A DNA stretch of 64,000 nucleotides from Roseicella aerolata (GCF_020523605.1 NZ_JAJAQI010000005.1:62001-126000), one strand, 5' to 3'; positions 10,807 through 20,907 are shown, counted from the first letter of the stretch. The notes: a model not told the origin generated them from the letters alone. Numbers and translations are program-made.

Positions 10807-11148
10807 TCGTCTTGTCTCCCAGCTTTGGGTTCGGGCGCACCCGGCGCGCCCGGTTTCGTGCCAGCCTGCCTCAGCCTTGGGCAGCGCGCCAGCACCCTTG
10901 GACAGGGGCCCGCCGCCGGGCGGTTGGCTGGCCCGTTCTGATCGGAGCGGCTTGCATGCCGCGTGCCAACCGATGCTGCGTGTCCCACCACAGCGCGGCC
11001 AAGGGCACCTCATCTGGGCTGGGCGCCCGGGGCGGCGGTGGTCGTCAGCCCCGATCCGGGCCCGCCTGTCCGGGGCACCACGGCCGTGATGGGGCCCCTT
11101 CCCCTTCATCCAGAACCCGTGCGGCCGGCAGCACGAGCGGGGGCACCC
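10807..11148. other. 342-base gap between receptor genes 1 and 2, with hairpins
   Basis: No gene is evident. A nested inverted repeat spans 10921-10972: outer arms CGGTTGGC/GCCAACCG (8 bp, perfect) enclose a second perfect dyad GCGGC-6-GCCGC (10947-10962). Closer to receptor 1 is CGGGCGC-7-GCGCCCG (10832-10852). No run of T follows either on the minus strand. On that strand TTGGCA (10969-10964) lies upstream of receptor 1 and could be a -35 element, but I see no good -10. This gap is the longest in the array and may separate transcription of receptor 1 plus transporter from the other seven receptors. Confidence 0.5.
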
Positions 11149-12729
11149 TCAGCCCCGGCGGACGTTCCAGAACAGCGCCGGCCCGCCGGTGACGATGTTG
11201 GTCAGGCTGCGGCGATAGGCCATGGGCGGGCGCAACAGGCCGAGCGGGATGAACGGCACTTCCTCCCAGGCCAGCTTCTGCAGGTCCTCGGCGATCTTCT
11301 TCTCCGCCGCCTGGTCGGGCGCGGAGAACCAAGCCTCGCGCAGCGCCTCACGCCGGGGGCTGGTGGACCAGCCGAACCAGCCTTCCGTCCCGTTGCCGCG
11401 CAGCGGCTGGTGACTGCCGGGGACGGACACGTCCAGACCCTCCCAGGTCGTGCAGAAGAGGCTCCAGCCGCCCTGTTCCGGCGATTCGCGCTTGGCGCGG
11501 CGCTGCACCAGCGTGCCCCAATCCATCGTCTGCGCGTCGACATTGAAGCCGATTTTCCGCAGCAGGTCGGCCGCCACCTCCGAGAGCCCGTTGAGGGTCG
11601 GGAAATCGGTGGGCACCAGCAGCACGACCTTGCGGCCGTCATAGCCGGCGGCGCGCAGCGCGCGCTTCGCCGCTTCCAGGTCGCGCGGCGCCGTCAGTGC
11701 CTCCAGCCCCGCCTCATTCGCCAGCGGCGTGCCCGGCGTGAAGGCACCGGCCGGCACCTGCCACAGCGCCGCATCCTCCCCGAGCGCGGCCTGCATGAAG
11801 CTTGTCTGGTCGAGCGCGGGCAGGAGCGCGCGGCGGATCTCAGGCTTGTCGAAGGGGGGGTGCAGGTGGTTGAAGCGCAACACGCCGAGCGCACCGGCGG
11901 TGTTCACCACCTCCACCGCGATGTCGCGGTTGCGACGCAGCAGGGGCAGAAGATCGGCCAGTGGCGTCTCCCACCAATCGATCTCGTTGTTCTGGAGCGC
12001 CGCCGCGGCGGTCGCCGGATCCGGCATGATGCGCCACTCGACCCGGTCGAAATGCACCTGCTTGCCGCCGGCGAGGAAATCCGCCGGCTCGTCACGGGGC
12101 ACATAGGCGCTGCTGCGCTCGTAGGCCGCCAGGCTGCCGGGCACCCATTGCTCGGCGCGGAAGCGGAAGGGGCCGGAGCCGGTGTAGTCCGTGATCTGCT
12201 GGAACGGGTCGGTCTTCGCCACCCGCTCCGGCATGATGGCGCAGATATTGGCGGACGGTTTGCCGAGTGCCCAGGCAAGGCCCGGCCAGGGCTTCTTCAG
12301 GATGATCTCGAAGCGGTCATCCGCGGTGGCACGCATCTCCTCCAGCAGCAGGTTCAGCCGCTGGCCCAGAACGTCGCGCTTCGACCACCGCGCGATGGAG
12401 GCGATGCAGTCCCGGGCCGTCACCTTCTCGCCGTCATGGAAGCGAAGGTCCGGGCGCAGGGTGATGCGATGCGTCAGCCCGTCCTCCGAGACCTCGTGGC
12501 CGGCCGCCATCTGGGGCTTCGGCCTGAAGTCGCGGCCCAGGCCGAAGAGCGTATCATAGACCATCAGCCCGTGGTTCCGGGCGATGACGGTGGTGGTCCA
12601 GACCGGGTCGATATTCGCCAGGTTACCCTGCGGCACGAAGCGCAGGGTGCGCGCGCTGCTCTGCGCCGAGACCAGGCGCGGCGCAGCGAGCATGGCGGGG
12701 GCGGCTTGCAGCAGGGTGCGGCGACGCAT
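11149..12729 (-). CDS. Family-5 substrate-binding protein 2
   Basis: 526 residues, second paralogue. MRRRTLLQAAPAML is a Tat-like signal with cleavage near VSAQ. The mid-domain block reads DWWETPLADLLPLLRRNRD, grouping it with receptors 1 and 3. It keeps RFNHLHPPF, GSGPFRF and MDWGTLVQRR. The C-terminus FWNVRR is shared with receptors 7 and 8. Full length with no frameshift, so it should be expressed. It is separated from receptor 3 by 86 bases containing a 10-bp stem with a bulge (12748-12770). Ligand specificity cannot be predicted. Confidence 0.88.
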   Translation of the reverse strand: MRRRTLLQAAPAMLAAPRLVSAQSSARTLRFVPQGNLANIDPVWTTTVIARNHGLMVYDTLFGLGRDFRPKPQMAAGHEVSEDGLTHRITLRPDLRFHDGEKVTARDCIASIARWSKRDVLGQRLNLLLEEMRATADDRFEIILKKPWPGLAWALGKPSANICAIMPERVAKTDPFQQITDYTGSGPFRFRAEQWVPGSLAAYERSSAYVPRDEPADFLAGGKQVHFDRVEWRIMPDPATAAAALQNNEIDWWETPLADLLPLLRRNRDIAVEVVNTAGALGVLRFNHLHPPFDKPEIRRALLPALDQTSFMQAALGEDAALWQVPAGAFTPGTPLANEAGLEALTAPRDLEAAKRALRAAGYDGRKVVLLVPTDFPTLNGLSEVAADLLRKIGFNVDAQTMDWGTLVQRRAKRESPEQGGWSLFCTTWEGLDVSVPGSHQPLRGNGTEGWFGWSTSPRREALREAWFSAPDQAAEKKIAEDLQKLAWEEVPFIPLGLLRPPMAYRRSLTNIVTGGPALFWNVRRG

Positions 12730-12815
12730 CGTTCTTCTCTCCGGCAGCGCCGCCGGTCCTGACCGCGGCGCGGCGGCTCCCTAGCCCCGGCCAGGGCGGC
12801 GATGCAACCGCCGCG

Positions 12816-14390
12816 TCATGCCTTGGCCATGTTCCAGAACACCGTCGCAGGGGCGCGGAAGGCACCCGTCACATTGCGCCGCCAGGCCGAAGGCTGCCAG
12901 TAGAAGCCGAGCGGGATATAGGGCAGCACCTCCATGGCGCGACGGTTCAACTGCTCCGCCACGCGCTTCTGCGCGGCGAGGTCAGGCGATTCCAGCCAGG
13001 CGGCGCGCAGCCGCTCGATCTCGGGGTCGTTCGGCCAGCCAAACCAGGCCGAATCGCCATTGGAGCGCAGGAAGAGGTGGAAAACAGGCAGCGCCAGCGA
13101 CTGGCCGGAGGAGGTGGTGTGGATCATGCTCCAGCCGCCACGCTCCACCGGCTCCTTGCTGACGCGCCGCTGAACTAAGGTGCCCCAATCGGTCGAGACA
13201 AGCTCGAGATTCATCCCCATGCGGGTCAGCAGATCGGCGGTGACGAGCGAGAGGGCGTTGATCTGCGGATAATCGCCGGGCGCGACCAGCACCACCTTCT
13301 CGCCGGCATAGCCGGCCTCCTTCAGCGCGGCGCGGGCGCGGTCGATATTGCGCACCTTCAGCACGTCGCTGCCCACTTCATTGGCAAGCGGGGTGCCGCA
13401 GGTAAAGATGCCCTCGCAGGCCTCCCAGCCATCCTTCTCATTGCCCGCCACCGCGCGCATGTAGTCGCGCTGATCCACTGCCATCGCGACGGCCCGGCGG
13501 ATGCCGGGGTTGTTGAAGGGCGGCTGCAGGTGGTTGAAGCGGCAGATGCCGTAGGTGCCATCCAGCAGGCGCTGCTCCACCACCACATCCCGGTTCCGCC
13601 GCAGCAGCGGCAGCAGGTCGTGCAGCGGGTATTCCCAGTAATCCTGCTCGCCCGTCACCATGGCATTCGCCGCCGTGGCGGGATCCGAGATGATGGTCCA
13701 CTCCACCCGGTCGAGCCGCGGCACGCGCCCGCCGGCCAGCCCATCCACCGCCTCCTGCCGCGGCACATACTGGTCGAATTTCGCCCAGACCGCACGCTGG
13801 CCGGGATTCCACTCATTGGGCAGGAAGCGGAAGGGACCGCTGCCCACCGCCTCCCGGATCTGCTGGAAGGCATCCGTGCTCGCGATGCGCTCCGGCATGA
13901 CGAAGCAGGGGAATTGCGTCTGCCCCAGCGCCATCAGCAGCAGCGGCAGCCGCTTATGCAGGCGGAAGCGGAAACGCTTGTCGTCGAGCGCCTCCACCTC
14001 CGCCACCGCGGGCCACAGAACCTGGGCGAAGGGGTCGCGCCGCGCCCAGCGGCGGATGCTGGCGACGCAGTCCCTGGCCAGCACCCGCTCCCCGTCATGG
14101 AAGCGCAGCCCGTCCCGCAGGGTGAAGGTCAAGGCGAGGCCGTCCTGCTCCTCCACCCAGCCCTCGACCATCTGCGGCCGGATCTCGCCCTGCGCATCCT
14201 GAGCGCAGAGCTGGTCATAGACCATGAAGGCGTGATTCCGCGTGACCACCGCCGTGGTCCAGACCGGGTCGAGGCTGGTGAGGTTGGCCTGCGGGATGAC
14301 GCGCAGGGCGCGCGCGGCGGATCCTTGGGCGAGCGCCGGTACCGGCAGTCCGGCGGCGAGCGAGGCTTGGAGCAAGGTGCGGCGATGCAT
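12816..14390 (-). CDS. Family-5 substrate-binding protein 3
   Basis: 524 residues. MHRRTLLQASLAAGLPVPALAQ is a Tat-like signal. It is the most divergent of the first group: the ligand-region block is DYWEYPLHDLLP rather than DWWE, and the conserved MVYDTLYG becomes MVYDQLCAQ. It keeps RFNHLQPPF and TDWGTLVQRR. These changes in otherwise conserved blocks suggest a different ligand. It begins three bases after receptor 4 ends, so the two are co-transcribed. Confidence 0.88.
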   Translation of the reverse strand: MHRRTLLQASLAAGLPVPALAQGSAARALRVIPQANLTSLDPVWTTAVVTRNHAFMVYDQLCAQDAQGEIRPQMVEGWVEEQDGLALTFTLRDGLRFHDGERVLARDCVASIRRWARRDPFAQVLWPAVAEVEALDDKRFRFRLHKRLPLLLMALGQTQFPCFVMPERIASTDAFQQIREAVGSGPFRFLPNEWNPGQRAVWAKFDQYVPRQEAVDGLAGGRVPRLDRVEWTIISDPATAANAMVTGEQDYWEYPLHDLLPLLRRNRDVVVEQRLLDGTYGICRFNHLQPPFNNPGIRRAVAMAVDQRDYMRAVAGNEKDGWEACEGIFTCGTPLANEVGSDVLKVRNIDRARAALKEAGYAGEKVVLVAPGDYPQINALSLVTADLLTRMGMNLELVSTDWGTLVQRRVSKEPVERGGWSMIHTTSSGQSLALPVFHLFLRSNGDSAWFGWPNDPEIERLRAAWLESPDLAAQKRVAEQLNRRAMEVLPYIPLGFYWQPSAWRRNVTGAFRAPATVFWNMAKA

Positions 14391-14393
14391 GCG

Positions 14394-15971
14394 TCAGATT
14401 CTCCGGATGCCCCAGAAGATCGCGAACCCTTTCACACGGTCCACGAGGTTCCGATGATGCGCGGTGATGGAGTAGTAGGCGCCGGTCGGGATATAGGGCA
14501 GGCCCTCCATCGCTGCCGCCTGGATCCGCCGGGCGATGGCCTGCTGCGCGGCGAGATCCGGCGCCTCCAGCCATTCGGCCCGCAGCCGCTCGACCTCCGG
14601 CAGGTCCGGCCAGCCGGGCGCGGCATTGGCACCATCCGAGCGGAGTTGGAGATGCGTGATCGGGTTGATGAAATCCATCCCGGATGTGGCGAAGCAGGCG
14701 ATGGACCAGCCGCCCTGGTCGAGCGGGCCGCGGTTCATCCGGCGCTGCGCGACGGTGCCCCAATCCGTGAGCACCACATCCAGGTTCACCTCCAGCCGCC
14801 GCAGCAGGTCGGCCGCGACCTGTGCCTGAGCGGTGGTTGAGACGATATCGGTGGTGCCGAGCAGCCGGATCGGCTCGCCCTTGTAGCCGGCCTCCCTCAG
14901 CGCCCGCTTCGCCCGTTCGATGCTGCGCGGGCCTTGCAGCGGAGCCAGGCCCTCGTCATTGGCGAAGGGGCTGCCGGGGGTGAAGAAGCCGACACCTTTC
15001 TCGTATTTCGCCGGGTCGGGGCCGACGATCGCCGTCATGAAATCCTCCTGGCTGATGCAGTGGAGGAAGGCACGGCGGATGGCGGGGTTGTCGAAAGGCG
15101 GCTGGCGGTGGTTGAAGCGGAACTGCCCGGGCAGCGGCAGCGGGTCGATGGGCTCCAGCAGCAGGTTCCGGTTGCGGCCGAGGAGTTGCTGCACCTCCGG
15201 CCCCATCTGCTCGAACCAGTCCACCTCCCCCGCCATCAGCGCCGCGGCGGCGGTGCCGGCATCGGGAATGATGGACCATTCGATCCGGTCGAAATGGACG
15301 AGTTTCGGCCCGGCGGTCAGGCCGTTGCCGCCGGCGGGCGTCGGGACATAATCCGGATTGCGTTCCCAGACCGCGCGGCTGCCCTGGCGAAACTCGCTCG
15401 CCACAAAGCGAAAGGGCCCGCTGCCAGTCGGGTCCCGGATCTGCTGGAAGGGATCGGCCTGCGCGATCCGCGCCGGCATGATGAAAGGCTGCGGGTTGGA
15501 CGGCACCGCCAAGGCGTCGATCAGCAGCGGAAAGCGCGATGTCAGCCGGAAGCGGAAGCGCCTGTCATCGAGTGCCGCCAGTTCCTCGGTCCGCGCGGCC
15601 AGCGCCTGTCCCATCGGGCTGCGGCGCATCCAGCGGCGGAGCGAGACGACACAGTCCTCGGCACGGACCGGTTCGCCATCGTGAAACGTCAGCCCGCCCC
15701 GCAGGGTGATGATGACGGTGCGGCCGTCATCCTCGACCACATGGCCGGCTGCCATCTGCGGATGCGGCCGGAAGGCATGGTCCACGCCGTAGAGCGTGTC
15801 ATAGACCATGTAGCCATGGTTGCGGATGACGTTGGAAGAGATCGCGATCGGGTCCAGCCCGCCGAGATCCGCCTGCGGCACGAAGCGCAGCACCCGCGAC
15901 TGCGCCTGGGACAGGGCGGGGGCCGCCAGCAGCGCGCCTCCCGCCGCCAGTGCCCCCCGCCGTCCGATCAT
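14394..15971 (-). CDS. Family-5 substrate-binding protein 4
   Basis: 525 residues. I choose the ATG at 15971 because it overlaps the receptor 5 stop by four bases (ATGA); a TTG at 15989 is also in frame. The signal MIGRRGALAAGGALLAAPALSQ has the arginine pair. With receptor 5 it forms a distinct pair: the block is DWFEQ plus a PEVQQLL-type helix instead of DWWE, followed by EPIDPLPLPGQFRFNH. The C-terminus FAIFWGIRR also matches receptor 5. This pattern implies a local duplication of genes 4 and 5. Confidence 0.88.
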   Translation of the reverse strand: MIGRRGALAAGGALLAAPALSQAQSRVLRFVPQADLGGLDPIAISSNVIRNHGYMVYDTLYGVDHAFRPHPQMAAGHVVEDDGRTVIITLRGGLTFHDGEPVRAEDCVVSLRRWMRRSPMGQALAARTEELAALDDRRFRFRLTSRFPLLIDALAVPSNPQPFIMPARIAQADPFQQIRDPTGSGPFRFVASEFRQGSRAVWERNPDYVPTPAGGNGLTAGPKLVHFDRIEWSIIPDAGTAAAALMAGEVDWFEQMGPEVQQLLGRNRNLLLEPIDPLPLPGQFRFNHRQPPFDNPAIRRAFLHCISQEDFMTAIVGPDPAKYEKGVGFFTPGSPFANDEGLAPLQGPRSIERAKRALREAGYKGEPIRLLGTTDIVSTTAQAQVAADLLRRLEVNLDVVLTDWGTVAQRRMNRGPLDQGGWSIACFATSGMDFINPITHLQLRSDGANAAPGWPDLPEVERLRAEWLEAPDLAAQQAIARRIQAAAMEGLPYIPTGAYYSITAHHRNLVDRVKGFAIFWGIRRI

Positions 15972-17551
15972 GTGCGCCGGAGCCCCCAATAGATGGCAAA
16001 GCCCGGTACCCGCCCCGTCAGGTTCCGCCGCAGCGCCGTCATCGAGAGATAGGCGCCGACCGGGATATAGGGCAGCTCATCCATCGCCACGGTCTGGATC
16101 TCCCGGCAGATCGCCTGCTGCGCCGCGGTGTTCGGCGCATCGAACCAGGCGTCGCGCAGTTCCTCCAGCCTCGGGATGGTCGGCCAGCCGGGCCAGGCGG
16201 CGGTGCCATTGCCGCGCAGCGGCGTGTGGCCCGCCGGGTCGAGGAACTCGAAGGAGGAAAAGGAGGTGAGCAGCGTGCTCCAGCCGCCACGCTCCAGCGG
16301 TTCGCGGCTCGTCCGCCGCTGCACCACCGTGCCCCAATCCGTCAGCGCGACATCCGCATTCATGCCAAGGCGGCGGAACATGTCGGCGGCCACCTGCGTC
16401 ATCGCGGATGGGGCCAGGATGTCGGTCGGGCCGATCAGGCGCATGGGCTGGTTGGTGTAGCCGGCCTCCCTCAGCAGGGCCTTGGCGCGGTCGATGCTGC
16501 GCGGGCCGGTCAGCGGGCCGAGCGCGGCATCGCTCGCCATCGGCGTGCCGGGGGTGAAGAAGCCAACCCCGGTGCGGTACATGGCCGCATCCGCGCCGAC
16601 GATCGCGGCCATGTAGTCGGCCTGGTCCACCGCCGGGAGCAGCGCCTGCCGCATCTTCTTGTCGTTGAAGGGCGGATGCAGGTGGTTGAAGCGCAGGATG
16701 CCGCTCAGCGGCAGCGGGTCGATCGGCTCGATCGAGACCTGGCGGTTCCGGCGCAGCAATTGCTGGATCTCGGGCGGCGGCTGCTCGAACCAGTCGATCT
16801 CGCCCTGCTGCAGCGCCGCGGCGGAGGTCGCGGCATCGGTGATGATGTGCCACTCCACCCGGTCGAAATGGACGATCTTCGGCCCGGCCGTGAGGCTCGG
16901 CTGGCCGGAGGAGACCGGGACGTAATGCGGGTTGCGCTCATAGACCACGAGGCTACCGCTGTTGAACTCGTCCTGCTTGAAGCGGAAGGGGCCGCTGCCG
17001 GTCGGGTCGCGGAACTGCTGGAAGGGGTCGGTCTTCGCCACCCGCTCCGGCATCATGAAGCAGACCGGGTTGGTCGGGCTGGCGAGGCCGCGCACCAGCA
17101 TCGGGAATGGCCGGCGCAGCTTGAAGCGCAGCCGCTTGTCGTCCACCACCTCCAGCGACTCGACCACGCTCTCAAGCTTCTGGCCGGTGGGGTTGCGCTT
17201 CATCCAGCGGGCGATGCTGGCGACGCAGTCCGCCGCACGCACCGGCTCGCCATCATGGAAGCGGAGCTCGTCGCGGAGGGTGATGGTGACGCTCCGCCCC
17301 CCCTCTTCCTCCACATGGCCAGCCGCCATCTGCGGCTGGACGTTGAACTCGGCGTCCATGCCATAGAGCGTGTCATAGACCATGAACCCGTGGTTCCGCG
17401 TGATGTTCGCGGTGGTCCAGATCGGGTCGATGCTGGTGAGATTGGCCTGCGGCACCATGCGCAGCACGCGGCTGCCCGCCGGCTGTGCAATGGCAAAGCG
17501 TGGCAGGGCAGCCGCCGCGGCGGCGCCGGCCAGGATCGTGCGTCGATGCAT
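15968..17551 (-). CDS. Family-5 substrate-binding protein 5
   Basis: 527 residues, sister of receptor 4 (DWFEQPPPEIQQLLRRNR, EPIDPLPLSGILRFNH, FAIYWGLRR). MHRRTILAGAAAAAALPRF is a Tat-like signal with cleavage near AIAQ. The ATG at 17551 follows GGAG at good spacing. It lies 12 bases after receptor 6. All family blocks are present, including GSGPFRF and TDWGTVVQRR. Confidence 0.88.
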   Translation of the reverse strand: MHRRTILAGAAAAAALPRFAIAQPAGSRVLRMVPQANLTSIDPIWTTANITRNHGFMVYDTLYGMDAEFNVQPQMAAGHVEEEGGRSVTITLRDELRFHDGEPVRAADCVASIARWMKRNPTGQKLESVVESLEVVDDKRLRFKLRRPFPMLVRGLASPTNPVCFMMPERVAKTDPFQQFRDPTGSGPFRFKQDEFNSGSLVVYERNPHYVPVSSGQPSLTAGPKIVHFDRVEWHIITDAATSAAALQQGEIDWFEQPPPEIQQLLRRNRQVSIEPIDPLPLSGILRFNHLHPPFNDKKMRQALLPAVDQADYMAAIVGADAAMYRTGVGFFTPGTPMASDAALGPLTGPRSIDRAKALLREAGYTNQPMRLIGPTDILAPSAMTQVAADMFRRLGMNADVALTDWGTVVQRRTSREPLERGGWSTLLTSFSSFEFLDPAGHTPLRGNGTAAWPGWPTIPRLEELRDAWFDAPNTAAQQAICREIQTVAMDELPYIPVGAYLSMTALRRNLTGRVPGFAIYWGLRRT

Positions 17552-17563
17552 ACCAACTCCGGC

Positions 17564-19159
17564 TCAGGCGGTCTTCTTCAGGTTCCAGAACAGCGGCATG
17601 CCCTTCGGCACGTCGGTGAGGCTGCGCCGATAGGCCGTGGCCTGGAAATACTGGCCGAGCGGCAGGGTCGGTGCCTCCTCGAAAGCAATAGCTTGCATCT
17701 CCCGTGCCAGGGCCTGCTGGGCCGGCAGGTCCGGCGCGTCGAACCAGCGCTGGCGCAGCGCCTCCAGCCGCTCGGACGTCGCCCAGCCCCACCAGCCGTC
17801 GCGGCCATTGCCGCGGATCGGCTGGTTGACGCCGGGATTGATGACGTCGAGGCCGGTCCAGAAGGTGAAGAAGATGCTCCAGCCGCCACGCTCCGGCGGC
17901 TCGCGGCTTGCCCGACGGGCCACCACGCTGCCCCAGTCGGTGGCGACGAATTCCACATTCATGCCGGCGCGGCGGAGCATGTCATTGCCGACCTGGCCGA
18001 GCGCGTTGAGCGTCGGGAAATCGGTCGCCGCCAGCAGCACCACCTTCTCGCCCTTGTAGCCGGCCGCCTCCAGGTCGCGCTTCACCTTGTCGAAGTCGCG
18101 CGGGCCCTTCAGCGCGTCGAGGCCGACATCGCTGGCGAAGGGTGTCTCGGGCGGGAAGAAGCCGACATTGTCGCGCCAGAGGCTGCGGTCGGTGCCCGTC
18201 ACCGCCGTCATGTAGTCCGCCTGGTTCACCGCCCCCAGCAGGGCGCGGCGGATGCGGGGATTGTCGAAGGGCGGATGCAGGTGGTTGAAGCGTCCCCAGC
18301 CGATCAGTCCGGTCGGATTCGGCATATCGACCATCACATTGCGGTTCCGCCGCAGCAGCGGCAGGAGGTCGGAGGTCGGCACCTCCCACCAGTCCATCTC
18401 GCCATTCTGCAGCGCCGCCGCGGCGGTGGAGGGATCGGGCGTCACGATCCACTCCACGCGATCCAGATTCACCCGCTTCGGCCCGGCGGTCCAGCTCGGC
18501 TCGCCCTGCTCGCGCGGCGCATAATCGGCGAAGCGCTCATAGACGAAGCGGCTGCCCTGCACCCGTTCATTGGCGACGAAGCGGAAGGGGCCGCTGCCGA
18601 TGATCTCCGGCACCTGCCGCGCGGCATCGGTCTGCGCCAGCCGCTCCGGCATGATGAAGCAGCAGGGGGTGACGAGGCTGCCCAGCGCCTCCGCCAGCAT
18701 CGGATAGGGCCGCTTCAGGCGGAAGACGATGCGCCGGTCATCGGCAGCGGACATCTCCTCCAGCCGGGCGTTCAGCTCCTGGCCCAGGGGATGGCGCGAG
18801 GCCCAGCGGCGGATGGAGGCGATGCAGTCCCGCGCCCGGACCGGCTCGCCATCATGAAATTTCAGCCCGGGACGGAGAGTGATGGTCCAGCGCCTGCCCT
18901 CCTCCTCCACCACATGACCCTCGGCCATCTGCGGCTGGATGCGGAACTCACCATCCATACCGTAGAGGGTGTCGAACACCATGAAGCCGTGGTGGCGGGT
19001 GACATAGGCGGTGGTGATGATCGGATCGAGGATGCCGAGATCCGATTGCGGGATGAATTTCAGCACGCGCGTACCCGCCGGCTGGGCCAGCAGCGGCGCG
19101 GGAAGCGCGGCTCCCATGGCGGTGGCGGCCGCACCCCTGATCAGGTCACGTCGAAGCAT
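17564..19159 (-). CDS. Family-5 substrate-binding protein 6
   Basis: 531 residues. Two in-frame ATGs exist; I choose 19159 (MLRRDLIRGAAA), which has GGGGAGA upstream and places the arginine pair at residues 3-4, over 19177. With receptors 7 and 8 it forms a third subgroup: LKFIPQ or LRFIPQ after the signal, and DWWEVPTSDLLP with PT in place of PL. It has TDWGSVVARR instead of TDWGTVVQRR, shared only with receptor 8. The 64-base gap upstream contains a direct duplication of CCAGCAGTC inside a TTCTTGC/GCAAGAA inverted repeat. Confidence 0.88.
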   Translation of the reverse strand: MLRRDLIRGAAATAMGAALPAPLLAQPAGTRVLKFIPQSDLGILDPIITTAYVTRHHGFMVFDTLYGMDGEFRIQPQMAEGHVVEEEGRRWTITLRPGLKFHDGEPVRARDCIASIRRWASRHPLGQELNARLEEMSAADDRRIVFRLKRPYPMLAEALGSLVTPCCFIMPERLAQTDAARQVPEIIGSGPFRFVANERVQGSRFVYERFADYAPREQGEPSWTAGPKRVNLDRVEWIVTPDPSTAAAALQNGEMDWWEVPTSDLLPLLRRNRNVMVDMPNPTGLIGWGRFNHLHPPFDNPRIRRALLGAVNQADYMTAVTGTDRSLWRDNVGFFPPETPFASDVGLDALKGPRDFDKVKRDLEAAGYKGEKVVLLAATDFPTLNALGQVGNDMLRRAGMNVEFVATDWGSVVARRASREPPERGGWSIFFTFWTGLDVINPGVNQPIRGNGRDGWWGWATSERLEALRQRWFDAPDLPAQQALAREMQAIAFEEAPTLPLGQYFQATAYRRSLTDVPKGMPLFWNLKKTA

Positions 19160-19223
19160 CCCCTGTCTCCCCGGCATTCTTGCCCAGCAGTCAACCAGCA
19201 GTCGGCCCGGCCGTGCAAGAAGG

Positions 19224-20813
19224 TCAGACGCGGCGGACGTTCCAGAACAGCGGCGGGCCCTTCAGCACGCCGGTCAGGTTGCGCCGATAGGCGGTCGGCT
19301 GGAAGTACTGACCGGTCGGCACATAGGGGACATGCTCGAAGGCGGCGCGCTGGATGGCGCGGGTCGCCTCCCTGGCCGCCGCTTCGTCCGGGGCATCGAA
19401 CCAGGCATCGCGCTGGCGTTCGATCTCCGGGATCTCGGGCCAGCCGAACCAGGCGTCGCGGCCGTGGCCGCGCAGGGCGTTGTGGCCGGCCGGAGTCCAG
19501 TGGTCGATGCCTGACCAGAAGGTGAAGAAGCCGGACCAGCCGCCGCGCTCCAGCGGCTCGCGGCTGGCGCGGCGCTGCACCACCGTGCCCCAGTCGGTCG
19601 CGACATACTCCACATCGAACCCCATCCGCCGGAACAGGTCGGCCCCGACGAGGCCCGAGGCATTAATGCTGGCGAGGTCGGTGGCATTCAGCAGCACGAG
19701 TTTCGCGCCCATCGCGCCGGCCGCCTGGATCTCCCGCCGCGCCTGCTCGATGCTCTGCCGGTAATTGTCGAGCCCGATATCGGAGGCGAAGGGCGAGGCA
19801 GGGGCGAAGAAACCCACCCTGTCCTTCTTCAGCCGCGGATCGTCGCCGATCACCGCGGTCATGATGTCCATCTGGTTGATGGCGGTGATCACCGCGCGGC
19901 GGACGGCGGGGTTGTTGAAGGGCACGGTGGTGTGGTTCGGCCGGAAGGTGCCGATGAGGCCCATCGGATCGGCGACCTCGACCACCACATTGCGGTTGCG
20001 CGCGAGCACGGGGAAGAGGTCGGCGGTCGGCTGCTCCCACCAGTCCATCTCGCCCGACTGGATTGCAGCCGCGGCGGTCGCGGCATCGGGGATGATGTGC
20101 CACTCGACCCGCTCGAAATGCGCGAGCTTGATCCCTGCCGTGTTGCGCGGCGGACCGGCATCGGGGTTCGGCGTCCAGTTCGGGTTGCGCTCCCATACTG
20201 CCCGGACGCCGGGCACCCATTCGTCGCGAAGGAACCGGTAGGGGCCGCTGCCCGTGGGATCGGTGATCTGCTGGAAGGGGTCCGTCTGCGCCACCCGCTC
20301 CGGCATGATATAGAGACAGGGCGTGGTCACCTTGGCGAAGGCGTCCAGCATCATCGGGAAAGGCTTCTTCAGCCGGATCTGGAAGCGACGGTCGTCGAGC
20401 GCCGTCATCTCCTCCGTCTGGCTCAGGAGGCGCTGGCCGAAGGCGTCGCGCCGTGCCCACCGGCCGATCGAGGCAAGCGCGTCACGGGCCCGGACAGGCT
20501 CGCCATCGGTGAAGCGCATGCCGTCACGCAGGGTGAAGATCCAGCGCTTGCCGTCATCCTCGACGACATGGCCCTCGCAGCCCTGCGGATGGACCTTGTA
20601 GTCGTCATCCACGCCATAGAGCTGCTCATAGACCATATAGGCATGGTTGCGGGCGATGTAGGCCGTGGTCCAGAAGGGGTCGATGGTGGAGAGGTTGGCC
20701 TGGGGGATGAATTTCAGCAGCCGCGCACTGGCCGGCTGCGCGAGCGACGGGGCCGCGGGCGCCCCGCCCAGCGCCAGCCCGGCCGAGCCCAGAAGAAGAT
20801 CGCGCCGGTGCAT
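19224..20813 (-). CDS. Family-5 substrate-binding protein 7
   Basis: 529 residues. Start at the ATG at 20813 (MHRRDLLLGSAGLALGG), with GGGGAGAG upstream; the frame is open to 20855 but those residues do not resemble a signal. It belongs to the PT subgroup (DWWEQPTADLFPVLARNRN). It differs in the second lobe, where RFNHLHPPF is replaced by RPNHTTVPF, and it has an extra short insertion near NPNWTPNPDAGPP. Both changes fall in conserved areas of its siblings and could alter ligand choice. Confidence 0.88.
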   Translation of the reverse strand: MHRRDLLLGSAGLALGGAPAAPSLAQPASARLLKFIPQANLSTIDPFWTTAYIARNHAYMVYEQLYGVDDDYKVHPQGCEGHVVEDDGKRWIFTLRDGMRFTDGEPVRARDALASIGRWARRDAFGQRLLSQTEEMTALDDRRFQIRLKKPFPMMLDAFAKVTTPCLYIMPERVAQTDPFQQITDPTGSGPYRFLRDEWVPGVRAVWERNPNWTPNPDAGPPRNTAGIKLAHFERVEWHIIPDAATAAAAIQSGEMDWWEQPTADLFPVLARNRNVVVEVADPMGLIGTFRPNHTTVPFNNPAVRRAVITAINQMDIMTAVIGDDPRLKKDRVGFFAPASPFASDIGLDNYRQSIEQARREIQAAGAMGAKLVLLNATDLASINASGLVGADLFRRMGFDVEYVATDWGTVVQRRASREPLERGGWSGFFTFWSGIDHWTPAGHNALRGHGRDAWFGWPEIPEIERQRDAWFDAPDEAAAREATRAIQRAAFEHVPYVPTGQYFQPTAYRRNLTGVLKGPPLFWNVRRV

Positions 20814-20877
20814 CGTCCCGCTCTCCCCACAGCCTGCCGCGGCGCAATAGATCACGGCGGCAGTTGCGACGGAAGGC

Positions 20878-20907
20878 GGATTCCCGGGGGCCGGGGCCCC
20901 CGGATCC
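20878..20907. repeat. GC palindrome between receptor genes 7 and 8
   Basis: Perfect stem CCGGGGGC/GCCCCCGG (20884-20891 with 20896-20903, four-base loop), extended by GGAT/ATCC with a two-base bulge. It lies immediately past the receptor 8 stop. No T-run follows, so a rho-independent terminator is not established; an mRNA 3'-stabilising stem is equally plausible. Confidence 0.5.

Noticed and set aside
15950-19525. 1191-codon open frame on the plus strand across receptor genes 4-7
   Set aside because: It mirrors minus-strand genes in a very GC-rich sequence, is rich in Arg, His, Gly and Ala, and shows no domain. Similar long mirror frames at 1725-4136, 36634-39711 and 48415-51003 were rejected for the same reason.
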